This document shows, piece after piece, positions 29,670 to 40,455 of a stretch of DNA of 64,000 bases. Source of the DNA: Blattamonas nauphoetae (taxonomy: Eukaryota > Preaxostyla > Oxymonadida). The stretch lies in the NCBI GenBank assembly GCA_033064195.1, contig JARBJD010000293.1:28852-92851 (forward strand). Direction: 5' to 3'. The translations under genes and the position numbers were made by a program. The first letter of the stretch is position 1, and every line of letters starts with the position of its first letter. The notes under the pieces were generated by a model that was given only the letters and a program-made list of their open reading frames with translations, was not told where the DNA came from and made no database searches.

Positions 29670-30631
29670 TCCTTGTTCATGACATTTCTCTCACCCATTT
29701 TAGAAAAGTGATCGTGACTGCATTCTCTTTTGAGAAAGAATCCACCGCAGCGAACGACAGTTTCGTTTCCAATATTCCGAATACATCACATTCTAATCGC
29801 GATCTTTCGATAAATCCGCCTTTCTCGTTCAGTTTTACTCTGGACAAAGCTTGATATCTGGATTCCAACATGAGATCCAGCAACTGATGTGGTGGTCAGA
29901 ATATACACCGTACGAAAAGTGGTACCTATTTTTCTTACACCTTCTGTGACAACATTCTCTCCACAAATCAGTCCCCTCAATCACATGCAGTTTCATGTTT
30001 CTATTCCATTCGAGGACCATGACGAATCTTGAAATTGCACAATTTTCAGTCATTATCAGTCTTCAGACATTAAACGATGGGTTTCACTGTCTATCTGAAG
30101 GGAAAAACCCTCACGTTTACATGGCACGTCGATTTGCAGTGAAAGGATATCCACTGAATCTACATATCTTATTCGTGTATTTTCCTTTCTATTCATCCGT
30201 TTTAGTCACGATACTAGTCTCTCGGCGGTCCTGCACTCTGTTTTCTCAATCGAACTACTGAAAGCGAAAGTATGCATATGATGACAAAAATCTGGGATCA
30301 AACTCTCACACGAACTCCATTCTATGACGAAGATGATGTATGGTGTCATACCGTGCGTAACAACACCGATTTCTGTCATTTTTGAAAAAAAGGTGAGATG
30401 TCTCGATCGTTGTGTCTGAAGACCTTCAAAATCCTATTTCCAATTGGAACATCCGTTTTATATGATATTCAAGTCAGGTCTTGTTCATTCTTTCTTTGTA
30501 AACGGCGAAAGTGTTCCACAAAGAAAAACACAGCCTTTTTCCACCCTTGGACCCGAATTACAACAAAAGTAAGACATGCTAGTTTATCCCACTTCCGCTT
30601 CGGATTTATTCTCAAATTTTTATGAAAAAAT
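29670..30631 (-). other. AT-rich region with possible beta-helix gene tail
   Basis: Minus frames at 29835-30053 and 29786-29980 have beta-helix-like residue patterns and may be the displaced 3-prime part of the broken gene ending at 30632. The AT-rich block 30060-30630 between them may be another insertion: the word ATGACTG (minus strand) occurs at both edges, but no TIR was found. Low certainty. Confidence 0.3.
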
Positions 30632-30972
30632 TCAAAAGTGCGCAGTCATCGTGGATTCGCACAACTTGAGGTCGACAAATTCAACGGTCGAAAAACTCAT
30701 CTGAAAGAGTGTAACTTCCCCTGGATTTAGCAGGAATGACAGATGATCCAGTCGAATATTAGATGAGGACGCAATGAAGAACACCAAGCTATCGGATATG
30801 TTCGATTGAGTCAGGACATGAAAAATGGAGGAAGGATCTGATTGTATCGATGTACAGAGCGGGCTTATGGAGAGAGGAGTGGTCACCTTTATCTCGCCGT
30901 CACAATGCAAGGTGTATGGAAGTCGGTTTCGGAACTGGAAAAGATAATTCATTGTCTGACATGAGACCATCT

Positions 30973-31240
30973 TCTTACACAAACCGAAGCTCCCACTCCA
31001 TTGAGATAGTAGTCCGTGAAGTGGCCCATAGGTCGTAAATGACAAATAGCTTTCAATTGTAATTATTCTCCAAATTAGATTCATTATTTAAGCTTTGCAC
31101 TTCTTTTTCTCGAATCAGGGCGAACCAATGATCCGAGAAACTTCCGCTTTCGCGGAGGGAGAGGGAGCAAAGGCCCTTGGGGCCTGGCACAATCTTCGGG
31201 ACAGGTCGTGAAACTCGTGGGAGCTTCGGTTTGTGTAAGA
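30973..31240. mobile_element. Short TIR element or duplicated transposon end (268 bp)
   Basis: Bounded by 24-base inverted repeats beginning TCTTACACAAACCGAAGC. The first ~60 bases also match (57 bases, two mismatches) the sequence inside the right end of the large segment (40822-40878, inverted). It may be a solo derivative of the same element family. Confidence 0.5.
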
Positions 31241-31367
31241 GGAGCTCCCTTACCAGTCGCTCCTCACAAACCTTAGCTCCCACTCCATTGAGAGTTGAAA
31301 AGACTAGATGAAGAGTTTGATCAAAAAAGAAAACAGCATATCTGGTGAGTCAATCTGTAAAGATGAT

Positions 31368-34109
31368 TCAGTTTAGGACCGTGACCCCACGATGAGTGGC
31401 TGTCACGAAGATTAGGTGTTGATCGATCCTTCGTCGGCTATCGAGGAGATACCACCCACTCTCAGTTTGAAGGTGACGGCAGGGTCGATCGTGACGAGGA
31501 CAAATGGGGTCAACTGTCATTCGAAATGCTCCATCGCGGGTAACAATCTTTGACTGTTCATTCTCAGAACGACCCCTCTTTCCAAGGCTAACTGTATCGG
31601 TCACAATTCGCCGTGACGAGTCTTCTTCGGGTGGGGTTGTCTGATTGGATCGGCTGAACAGATGAGAGTTCTCCTGTGGTTTTGGCCGTTCCCGTTGATC
31701 TCGACAGTAGCGACAATACGCGATGTGCACGAACATCCTTCAACAATTCTGTTGGGACAACAGTCAAGGATCGAGGGAAGTGAGACTGATGACGCTCTCT
31801 GTCCTTTGTCTAGTTTTTTCTTTTGATTGCCCTTTCAGCGTCAGGGTGAGAACGTTGATTCTGAGGATGAGAGATAACTTTCCGTGATGAGTGGTTCAGC
31901 CAGCCCTGTCTGTGTGAGAAAACTGATGTCTCCTCTTTCGATCTATGTATCATCAGCCTCGCTATTAGTAGCACTGTCTGAGTGATCGCTCTCTTCATCG
32001 ATGTCTTCGTGAGAGATCAACATCTGATCTCTCCACATCCCGTGAGATCTGTATAATCCGTTCCGAAGAGTGGCTGTTAACCCTATCCACATCTATATCA
32101 TCAGAAATGTGCTTGTTATCCGATTCGTCAGGATCGTCAATGAGTAGCGGTCTATCGTCTGGAATGACTCTCCTTCCTTCTCATTCCTCCAGAATCAGCT
32201 TTGAGTCTGATCCTTCCATCGTCGGGGGCGACTCTCTCCCTTCTTCACTCCCACCATAACTTGTTCGAGAATCATTGATGGAGTCTGAAATCTGGTTTTG
32301 GTGTCTGGTTTGATGTTCAGTTTTGTGGAGAGACGCAAGGAAACGGCACGACGACAAACGGATGGATTGTTGAATTCTTTGATTTGAATGTTTTCCTGAC
32401 AGATTGAGGAGAAGGAGTGCAGGGTCAAGGGAATGACCCTGAAGCATCCACATCATTCAATGTGCTTTACCGGATGTGTCAGGCGATGATTTTCGCGAAA
32501 GGAAGAGTTAACTTTCACTTCTAGACAACGAAAGGCAAGCTGGGACAAGTTGGTCATGTCCATGATACTGCTTGATCTCTGGGTGGTTTAACTGTGATTT
32601 TCTTCTGTCTGTGTCCACCTAGAATATCTTTCCTTCGGCTGTAACGATAATTCGTGAAAGGGTTGCTTCCTTGAGTGGATAGACCGCAAAGTGGGCTCTA
32701 TGGTGAAAAGTTCAAGAAAGGATGAGAGGGAGAAGGATCACTGTCTTTCAAGTTCGACGAAACAGCTGGGTGTCGAAATGAATCATCAGGGAAGAGCGAA
32801 GAGCCTAACTGGTGGGAAGATGGGGTTATGATCTGCCAGTCAGAGACGAAATTTTGCCAAATTGTGATAGTCGTGAAGGTTGAGTCGAGCAATTCGCATG
32901 ATGCATCAAGGCGAGACTGGGTACTGCGCAATCCGACGTGGAGACCACGTTGAAAGATACACAGCAGAGTATCTTGACTCACTGTATTTTCCTGATTGTG
33001 ATTGTAACCGACGATTAGAGTATCTATGTCCAAGTTGTGGTTAAGAAATTTTCCTCTCCAATCTTTCTTGAGATCCGGGCGATTTAAATATTTGTTGACG
33101 ATCAGACAAAGTCAGTTTGTGATGCAGCCGTCCCGATTCGATACCGAACAATGGGAGTTACACCGTCTTGCCAACATTCCACAACCGTCCGTCTCTGGAC
33201 GAGAGTCTCTGATCAAGAGACGAGTGTTATCCGTCCAATTGGGTTGATGACTCTTTGAACAAAGTTTGCGTGAGATCCTCGAATGAGCTGGTGGAGAACG
33301 CACTAGGTTCAGAATTTTGTGTTTCTTGATCCCATTTGTGACTTCGGAAGACAGAGTTGATTCTTGTTCAACGTGTGACGTCTCTAACAACGTTCCGTTT
33401 CATTTACTTTGCTTTTGTCTGCTTGGTCGTCATTAATCGGAGTGAGGACAGATGTTGCGAGCCTTGTATTTCGACGTACTGAATGCATATCAAACAATCG
33501 ACGATAAAGATGGGAGTGTCAAGTTGCTTCCCCCTTCGCTTATCGTGGAGTCCACCTCGACAATCTCGTGGAAGTGTCAGTCGTATTCACATCGGCGGTG
33601 AATGTTATTGTTACAGATAAATCCAGAAAGTTTGAGCAACCATTCATGCCTGGATCGTTCGCTCAACCAGAATCCGACCATCCGAATAAGCAAGTAACTT
33701 TCGTGTCGAACTGCTCAGAACTATTGCACCAGATTTCATTTTCCAGATTTGGTGGATCGAGAGAAGAGACTGCGTGGGCAGAGAGAGGACTCGAAGACGA
33801 CCGGCCTTGTCTCGAGCGTTGTGCCTCCTGGGGAGATGTGAGCCTGTTTACCTGTTCCTCGTCGAACTGTCTCGGCATCGCGTTTGAGTCCACGTCGGAA
33901 AGGGTTGTGTACCAATCACACACTTCGACTGAGCGTTGGAGTGGATTCTGGAATGGCACGTCGAAGACGAGAGGGCTGCGAAGGACGGGTAGAGGACTCG
34001 AGAGGTCGACGAGTGCATCATGTTGATGTTGGCCAGTTCCGCTCTCCTCCTCTCTTCGGCGCTTTGTCGTCTCTGCACGGTCTTCACCTATGCGATTCTT
34101 GTGGCTCAT
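31368..34109 (-). pseudogene. Degenerate coding remnants, unknown family
   Basis: Successive minus-strand frames (33663-34109, 33112-33390, 32698-33033, 32181-32456, 31810-31998, 31368-31736) are each broken but have protein-like composition. The last has Cys/His pairs (Cys-Arg-Tyr-Cys near its start, Cys-Pro-Arg-His...Cys-Arg-His further on) that could bind zinc. Position inside the TIR segment makes a decayed transposase conceivable, but I see no DDE motif. Not identified. Confidence 0.3.
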
Positions 34110-34173
34110 CGATATGTCCGAACTTGTGGAAAGGAGGAAGTATATTGTGAAACTTGATTGTCACTTGAGCCTG

Positions 34174-34452
34174 CTAATTCCATGATATGGAGACCGACTC
34201 TTGCATAATCTGAGGCTGATGCGAATTCTTCCGTTTAGGTGATATGGTTGTGAACAACCACATTCGTTGAACAAGAGAGGGATCCATGGGAGACTCCCTT
34301 CTAATGAGAAAAGGTCCCGCAGATATCACAAGCTGATGTGACATTATCACTAAGGATCTAAAATGAACACGTTGTTGGTCAACAATAAGGCGAATTGCAC
34401 CTGAGCTAGTTTTGTACAGAATGAACATCTCCATTTTATTGTTTAAAACCAT
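34174..34452 (-). pseudogene. Beta-helix-like gene fragment (left of inner TIR segment)
   Basis: A 92-aa minus frame with alternating hydrophobic beta-helix pattern. It may continue the fragment at 39725-40455 across the inner TIR segment. Weak evidence. Confidence 0.3.
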
Positions 34453-35639
34453 TTCTTTTATTCAGATCAAACATTTTTTTGGGGCAAAACCTTAGCTCTT
34501 CTTCAGATCACATTTTACGTTGATCTGCCCCATCTTTTATATTTTTGACCCTACTTTCCCTCAATGTCAGTTTTTGTGTCTTCTGACTGTTCTAATTCGG
34601 CTATCGTGACATATTTCCGTCGTTTATTCCACAGATACTCGACCTCATCGAACCATCCCTCTTTTCAGGTTGTCATACCAACTTCTCACGATCATCTGTG
34701 AAATACTCCAATCTGTTTGATCTTATCGGATTTATAGTCAATCTATCTTTCAAATTCATTGTCAGCCTCTTCTGGACATATGTCCATCAATCAGAAGTCT
34801 CGATCATTGTCAACAAGGGAACCACTCTCGCATTCAGGACAAGATCCTCCATTCTACACTTTGCAATGTCTCAACTCTCCCCTCCGTTTGGTGTTTCCGT
34901 TCTACTTGCAAAGAAACAATGTATATCTCTTCTTTTATATTGTTTTGCAGACTCACATCTTCTGGTTCCCATTTTCTCTCTATCCTATGATTTCAATTTT
35001 GCTTTCCCATCTCAGCAACTTTTTATGATCTTAAGTGACATTGAACAAACAGAATTGATTACACTTTGTTCGATTTGAGCTTTAGGAGAATGGACCAGAA
35101 ATCGATCGACATGATCTCACACTGTTATGAAAACAAGGAGAATAACAGATCCAATTTTTCATAACAATTGGACTCTGACTATAGAATCCATCTCTTCTGG
35201 GGCAAGATGTTGCTGGTAGAATGCTGGAAGCCGAGTCAGAAGATCTGGAGGAAAAAAAACACAATTAAGCACTCGAATGACCAGAAAGAACGCAATGAAC
35301 ATTGAAAAATGGATTCTTACGAGAAAATGACGCAGTAATGACAACGACAATGGATCGCGACGACTGGATAGGAAACATAACAGAAAGGCAAATGGAAGAC
35401 CCAATTCGCAAAGGGGAAGAGAAGGAGAAATGGTCTGGAATGAAGGAGAAACAGATGACAGCTGAAATTTCAGGCTAGAAGGGGAATACTGATCATTCGT
35501 CCCAAAGACTGACGGATCAACAGAAAAGTGATCATTGAAGCTGGGCCGTTCAACACGATGTCATCAGACGCTGAAAATTGTCTTCTTGTCAACAATCGGT
35601 CAGTTGCACTTCACTGAGACGGCATATATGTTCCCGATA

Positions 35640-38600
35640 CTTCAGGAACCCAATTGGTGTTCGTCAGGCCCAGCTACCACAACACAACAAATGTGAAAGT
35701 GACGACGAACACATTCTCTCCAACAAATTTTCCACTGGAACTCACTGCGACGGACACTGATCAATGGAACCTGATTGAGATGACTGAAAGGAACTGGCAG
35801 CGAACATAAAGGATGACTGATTGTGATGACAGTAGGCTCGATGGAAATCTCATCCTGCAATTTCTCTTCTATCGCATCCAACTTGGGCATAGGAGCAGCC
35901 ATCCACGCCATCTTCCAACCCCCTCCTTCATTCACCATCTCCACCTCTTCACAGAAGGTGGAGCAGGACACTGCCTCTGTGGGACAAGGCATCTCATCAA
36001 CGGCACCGATGTCGATTCTAACCTGACACCAGCATCGTTCATCGCTGGATAGGCAAACGATCCGACAGTCAACGCTCGATTCGTCTGCTTCTCGCGAGAG
36101 GGAGCATACAGTGGGGTTTACATTGCAGGGTATCATGTGTGTGTTGTGGCAATGGGGGTTCTGTACGGGAATGTGTACGCGTCGGTACAACTCTCCAGCC
36201 AAAGTCAGCATCCATAACTGCCCCACTCACTATCACAACAGCAAGCTCAATCTCCACCACGAAGACACTGAGCATGACAAACATCACATTCAACGTCTCC
36301 GACGATGCTGGCTCGTAGAACCCTCTCCTCTCTGTGAAGGTCACAGACTCACTTACCATCACCAACGTCGCCTTCTCCGACTCGTCCCTCCTCACTGCGC
36401 CGACCCTCCTCTCAGTTGTGTCGGGAGGGACAGTCACAGCGAACTCATTATCCTTGTTGTCGCTGTCGTCCGTCAACATCAGTTACATCAGTGTCCCAAC
36501 CTGTAAGTACACTGGATCACTCTCCACCCATCTTCTTTCAATCCAGCTGAACGCCGCAACAACGGCACAGGTCAACGTTGGCTCGATCACTTTCAACGTA
36601 CTCTCGGCTCAAACCCGTTCTCGTCCAACATCGATTTCTCCTTCACAGGAACGTCGTGTTTGCCGCTTCAACCTCAGCTACGACAACAGCCCTTTCCGAC
36701 ACATCCTCATCGTCACCGCGCTCTTCACCGTTCCTGCCAACAATCTCATCGTCACACAAGCCACAATCTCTTCTCCGCTGTTGGAAAGTGACACAATGAT
36801 CACACCCTTCGCAATTGTGTCTGGCGGAACAGCAAAACAAACCAATGTCGTTCTGGATGGAAGTGTCCTCGCTGCTCGCTTTGCTCACAGCATGCTGATA
36901 CAGACAGGAGGTTCACTAAGTCTGAACTCATGCACATTCAACTCGATCACTACCTCCGACGAAGGGGCAGCGGTCCAAGCTAATCTCCTCACGGGTGAGA
37001 CACTGTCACCGACAGGAGTGACCTTCACATCGGCTCATTCACCACAACAACTCCCATCACTCTCTCCACTATCACCAGCTCATCCGCACTGACGATTCTC
37101 AAGCCAGCACCCCTCCCAACAACGAAAGCAGCCACACACACTCATACGAATGGTGCATTCGATATTCCATCTGGCACTCTCACACTCAAGTCTCTCGGCT
37201 TCACTGGACAGAACACGAACTTAGCGTTCTATTTTGAGACAGTAAGTTGATCAGGCTGGAATGGAGGAGTGATCGTCGTTGATCTGACGAGCAGCACAAA
37301 AACAGCGACGTTCATACTGTCGTATTCAATGGGGGATTCCATCCAACACTCCAGCTAAGGAGTCGGACATACTCGTGTCGACTGAGTGGAGTAGTGGTCA
37401 CGTCATGCAATACCACATGCACTTCAACAACTGGGAAGTGAAATGCTCTGTTCCTCTCGTCGATGTTCATTCTATCAAACAGCTCTGTTTCGGCCCTGTC
37501 CGGAATCTACATTCCGTCAACTGGCTTGATTGCAAGCATTGATAGAACTTCACAATTGATTTTTACTGCATCTACCCTCGTTCTCCCATAAGGAGAGCAT
37601 GTGTTCAACTCAGAAGGCGGGACTCTTCTTTTGGATCCGTCAGGTTCGATCTGCCTTTTCGTGGAGAACACAGCAGATTGCGGCGGTGCTGTTGAAGACT
37701 TTTTCCATAAGCGTAGTGGACAGCTCCTCTTTTACCGATCCTCACTACGTTCTCGACAACTTCAAGCTCGACGACGAATTCATTGTGACTATCGTCGACA
37801 AAGTGCCCGTCACCAATCAAACCGAAATCAACAGCAAGACTCTCACCATCTGTGGGAACAGGTTCGACTCGGAGCTTTCCACCAACAACGCCTTTTCTGT
37901 GGGATTTGAGGTTAAATTCCGCTCCACAGAATCAGTCCACCTCGTCGAAACCAAAGCCTCTGCCAAAAACTCCACGTTCGAAGGAATCGTCCCAGTCTCG
38001 TTGAAGGAGTTCCCATCTCTCCGTGTCTACTTTGTGGTGGGTTCCTAAAGCGAGCTCACCATCACCAGCTGTACTTTCGATGGTCAAACAGAACAAGATG
38101 CTGGGGTCAGACAAGTGGACACCAGCGCAACTGTCACCATCACCCCTGCTCAGTCGGAATCCCACTTCTACAACTCCCAAACGAAGAATGTCCAGACCGT
38201 CCTTTCCGAAGACCAGACGGAGTACGTGGCATACGTGACTGGGTCGCAGCTCATCCCATGCGAGACAGCAACAGCAGTGCTGTTCGAGACAACAGATGTC
38301 CCGTCGGACGTGGCATTCCACAACAACACTCTCATCATCGTCCAAATATCGAATGACGACATGTCTGCACTCAGCCCGTCCACGCATTCACGCAACGCAG
38401 ACACGGTTTCGGTGAAGTTCGGATGGGGATTCTGGATGGAATACTCATCGTCGCTCCCTCTGTTCGATCTCGGCGGGCTCCCAACCAGCACCGTCCCTCC
38501 GCTCGATCCATCCGACCCGGCTAGCCCGACAGATATAACTGAACCGACAGATCCAACTAGTCCTGAAGACCCAACCGATCCTGATGACCCTTCATCGCCG

Positions 38601-39239
38601 ACAGATCCGTCCGCTGCTGCTAAAAAACAGAAGGCAGCAATGATCGGCCTCTCAGTTGGGATCGGAGTGGTTGCACTTGCGTGCATTCTACTGTTCCTGA
38701 TCATCATCATCTATGTCTTCCGTCGGAAAGACAAGAAAGAGGAGGAAGAAGAAGAGGAGCAGCAGGAAGAAGGACCAAACTCCAGCGAGATGGCCGACAC
38801 AGAAGAGCCGTTCAAAGTGGCAGAGGACGAAGGATGCAAAGAATCCCCGAGCATGTTCGCAGGAGACTACATCTCTCTCCCAGGACAGGTTGACGTGACA
38901 CTCACTGAGCCTCCACAGACCATCGTCGAACTGAAGGAAGACGAAGCTCCTACTCTGAATTCTGCGATTGTCCAGGAGCCTGAACTCGAGCAACCCGCTG
39001 AAACACAAGCGGAGGAACTCAGTCGACCACACAAGGAGATAAAGAAGAAGAAGAAGAAGTTGGAGGAGGTGGAAAACGGGGATGGAAGTGAAACGCCTCT
39101 CCTCGACTCTGTCCCTCCATCGTCGATCCAACCACTCTTTTTTGCACTCAAACCAACCCTCCAAGCAACGAAAGATGACACAGATGTGGTCTCCTTCAAC
39201 TTTCATGCCAGACATTGGTGTTTTGAAATGGAAGTGTGA
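35640..39239 (+). pseudogene. Beta-helix membrane protein gene with acidic/basic tail, broken
   Basis: Plus-strand frames at ~35640-35810, 35823-36026, 36230-37092 and 37599-39239 join into one surface protein: beta-helix with Ser/Thr/Asn turns, a stalk of repeated Asp-Pro-Thr (residues encoded ~38500-38620), a membrane span (38635-38720), an acidic and Lys-rich cytoplasmic tail and TGA. Damage seen: TAG at 36316-36318 and TAA at 38046-38048 (both where Gln would fit), plus frameshifts between the pieces. Unlike the giant genes, it has no kinase-like tail. Confidence 0.65.
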
Positions 39240-39708
39240 AAGAAACAGGAAAGCGGATTGTGTTGGATAGTGGAGGGATTGTGGTCTGAGCCACAACCAG
39301 CACCATCTCCATCACAAACTCGATTCTCACAAGTTGTTCGGGAAGATCTTTTGGGAGCCTGAATCGGATGCAGATGGCATTTGATGAGGAAGTGATTCTT
39401 CACTCCTCTTTCATGTTCGCTCTTCTTCTTTCCTTTTCCAATCATCTTTTTGTTCTTTCTCCGAAATAGTTGCCACTTCAATCTCCAATTTATCCTCGAC
39501 TTGTGTCAGTCTACTTGCTGAACACGTTCGCATCTTCTGTTCACGAAACTCTCATCGTTGAACCCTCGGCATCTCTTCCTTTTCTGTTCGTACTATGTTT
39601 TCTATGCTTTATTGTCGCCATTGTTTCCTAAACTCGTGAAATCAGTCAGATCGGTGTGATCAACCCATTGCCGCACTTTTCTGAACAATCAGAGAAATAC
39701 AACTCAAA
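39240..39708. other. 3-prime flank inside the inner TIR segment
   Basis: No gene recognised. Pyrimidine-rich on the plus strand after the beta-helix gene, consistent with its 3-prime flank. Confidence 0.35.
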
Positions 39709-39724
39709 TAAGGTTTTGCCCCAA

Positions 39725-40455
39725 TTTTTATGTTGATTTTGAAAAATGAACCTATTTGAAAGAATAAAAAAGGGGTGTTGATTCTGAGTGGGAACGACCC
39801 ACCTATCTGACGAGAAAAAGTCGCCTGGTGTCCCTTCGAGATGGAAATGTTCTATGTCGGGTTTGATGAACACATCGGGGGAAAATAGTGACAGAGAAAG
39901 GTGATAAATAATATATCCATGGTGAACCTGGCCTCATATCTGTCACTAATCTTCCCTTCCATAATAACTGTTTCGAGTGTTCCAAAACATCGTGAGTATC
40001 CTCCGATCGACACGAACGATGGTTGTAGCTGATCAATCGATATCATGATTTCTCCTCCCTGCGATGTGGGTAATTCTCCCAAAGATTCTCTGGCCATCGG
40101 GATGGAGAGGAGATTGAGCGGAGTATATCAGTGACCCGAATCTGTTGTCTACCTTGCAATTCTTCTGAACCTGTTGAGTGTTGTGTTTGATATCACCCAA
40201 CCAGTAATTGTTGGTGGAAGGTAGATTTGGCGGATCTTCTTTCGAACTTGGTAGTGGTATTTCGTGTTTTCTAAGAACTTGTACAATTTGTCGTGAATGC
40301 CGAAGTGCTGATCGCGTATTCGAATATTGGTTGGACTGTATTACGGGAGTCCGGAGGCGACTCGGACTGAAGTTGAGTCGACGAAATCGGCGAAAAAGGA
40401 AGCCCTTGTTTTCTTGAACAATGACTACTGAGATCGAAATACTCACTTGTTGCAC
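39725..40455 (-). pseudogene. Beta-helix-like gene fragments (right of inner TIR segment)
   Basis: Overlapping minus frames (40033-40455, 39852-40097, 39646-39873) have beta-helix-like pattern with frameshifts. They may be the 5-prime side of the fragment at 34174-34452. Confidence 0.3.

Larger units (their letters stand above)
34479..39724. mobile_element. Inner TIR-bounded segment (~5.2 kb) carrying a surface-protein gene
   Basis: Perfect 16-base inverted repeats TTGGGGCAAAACCTTA lie at 34479-34494 and 39709-39724. They enclose the plus-strand beta-helix gene at 35640-39239 and AT-rich flanks. Short TIRs may occur by chance, though rarely at this length; no target duplication was seen. From 34498 to 35640 only weak hydrophobic frames are present. 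Confidence 0.4.

Noticed and set aside
35642-36226. 194-aa minus frame
   Set aside because: Antisense to the plus-strand beta-helix remnant; Cys-rich look is incidental.
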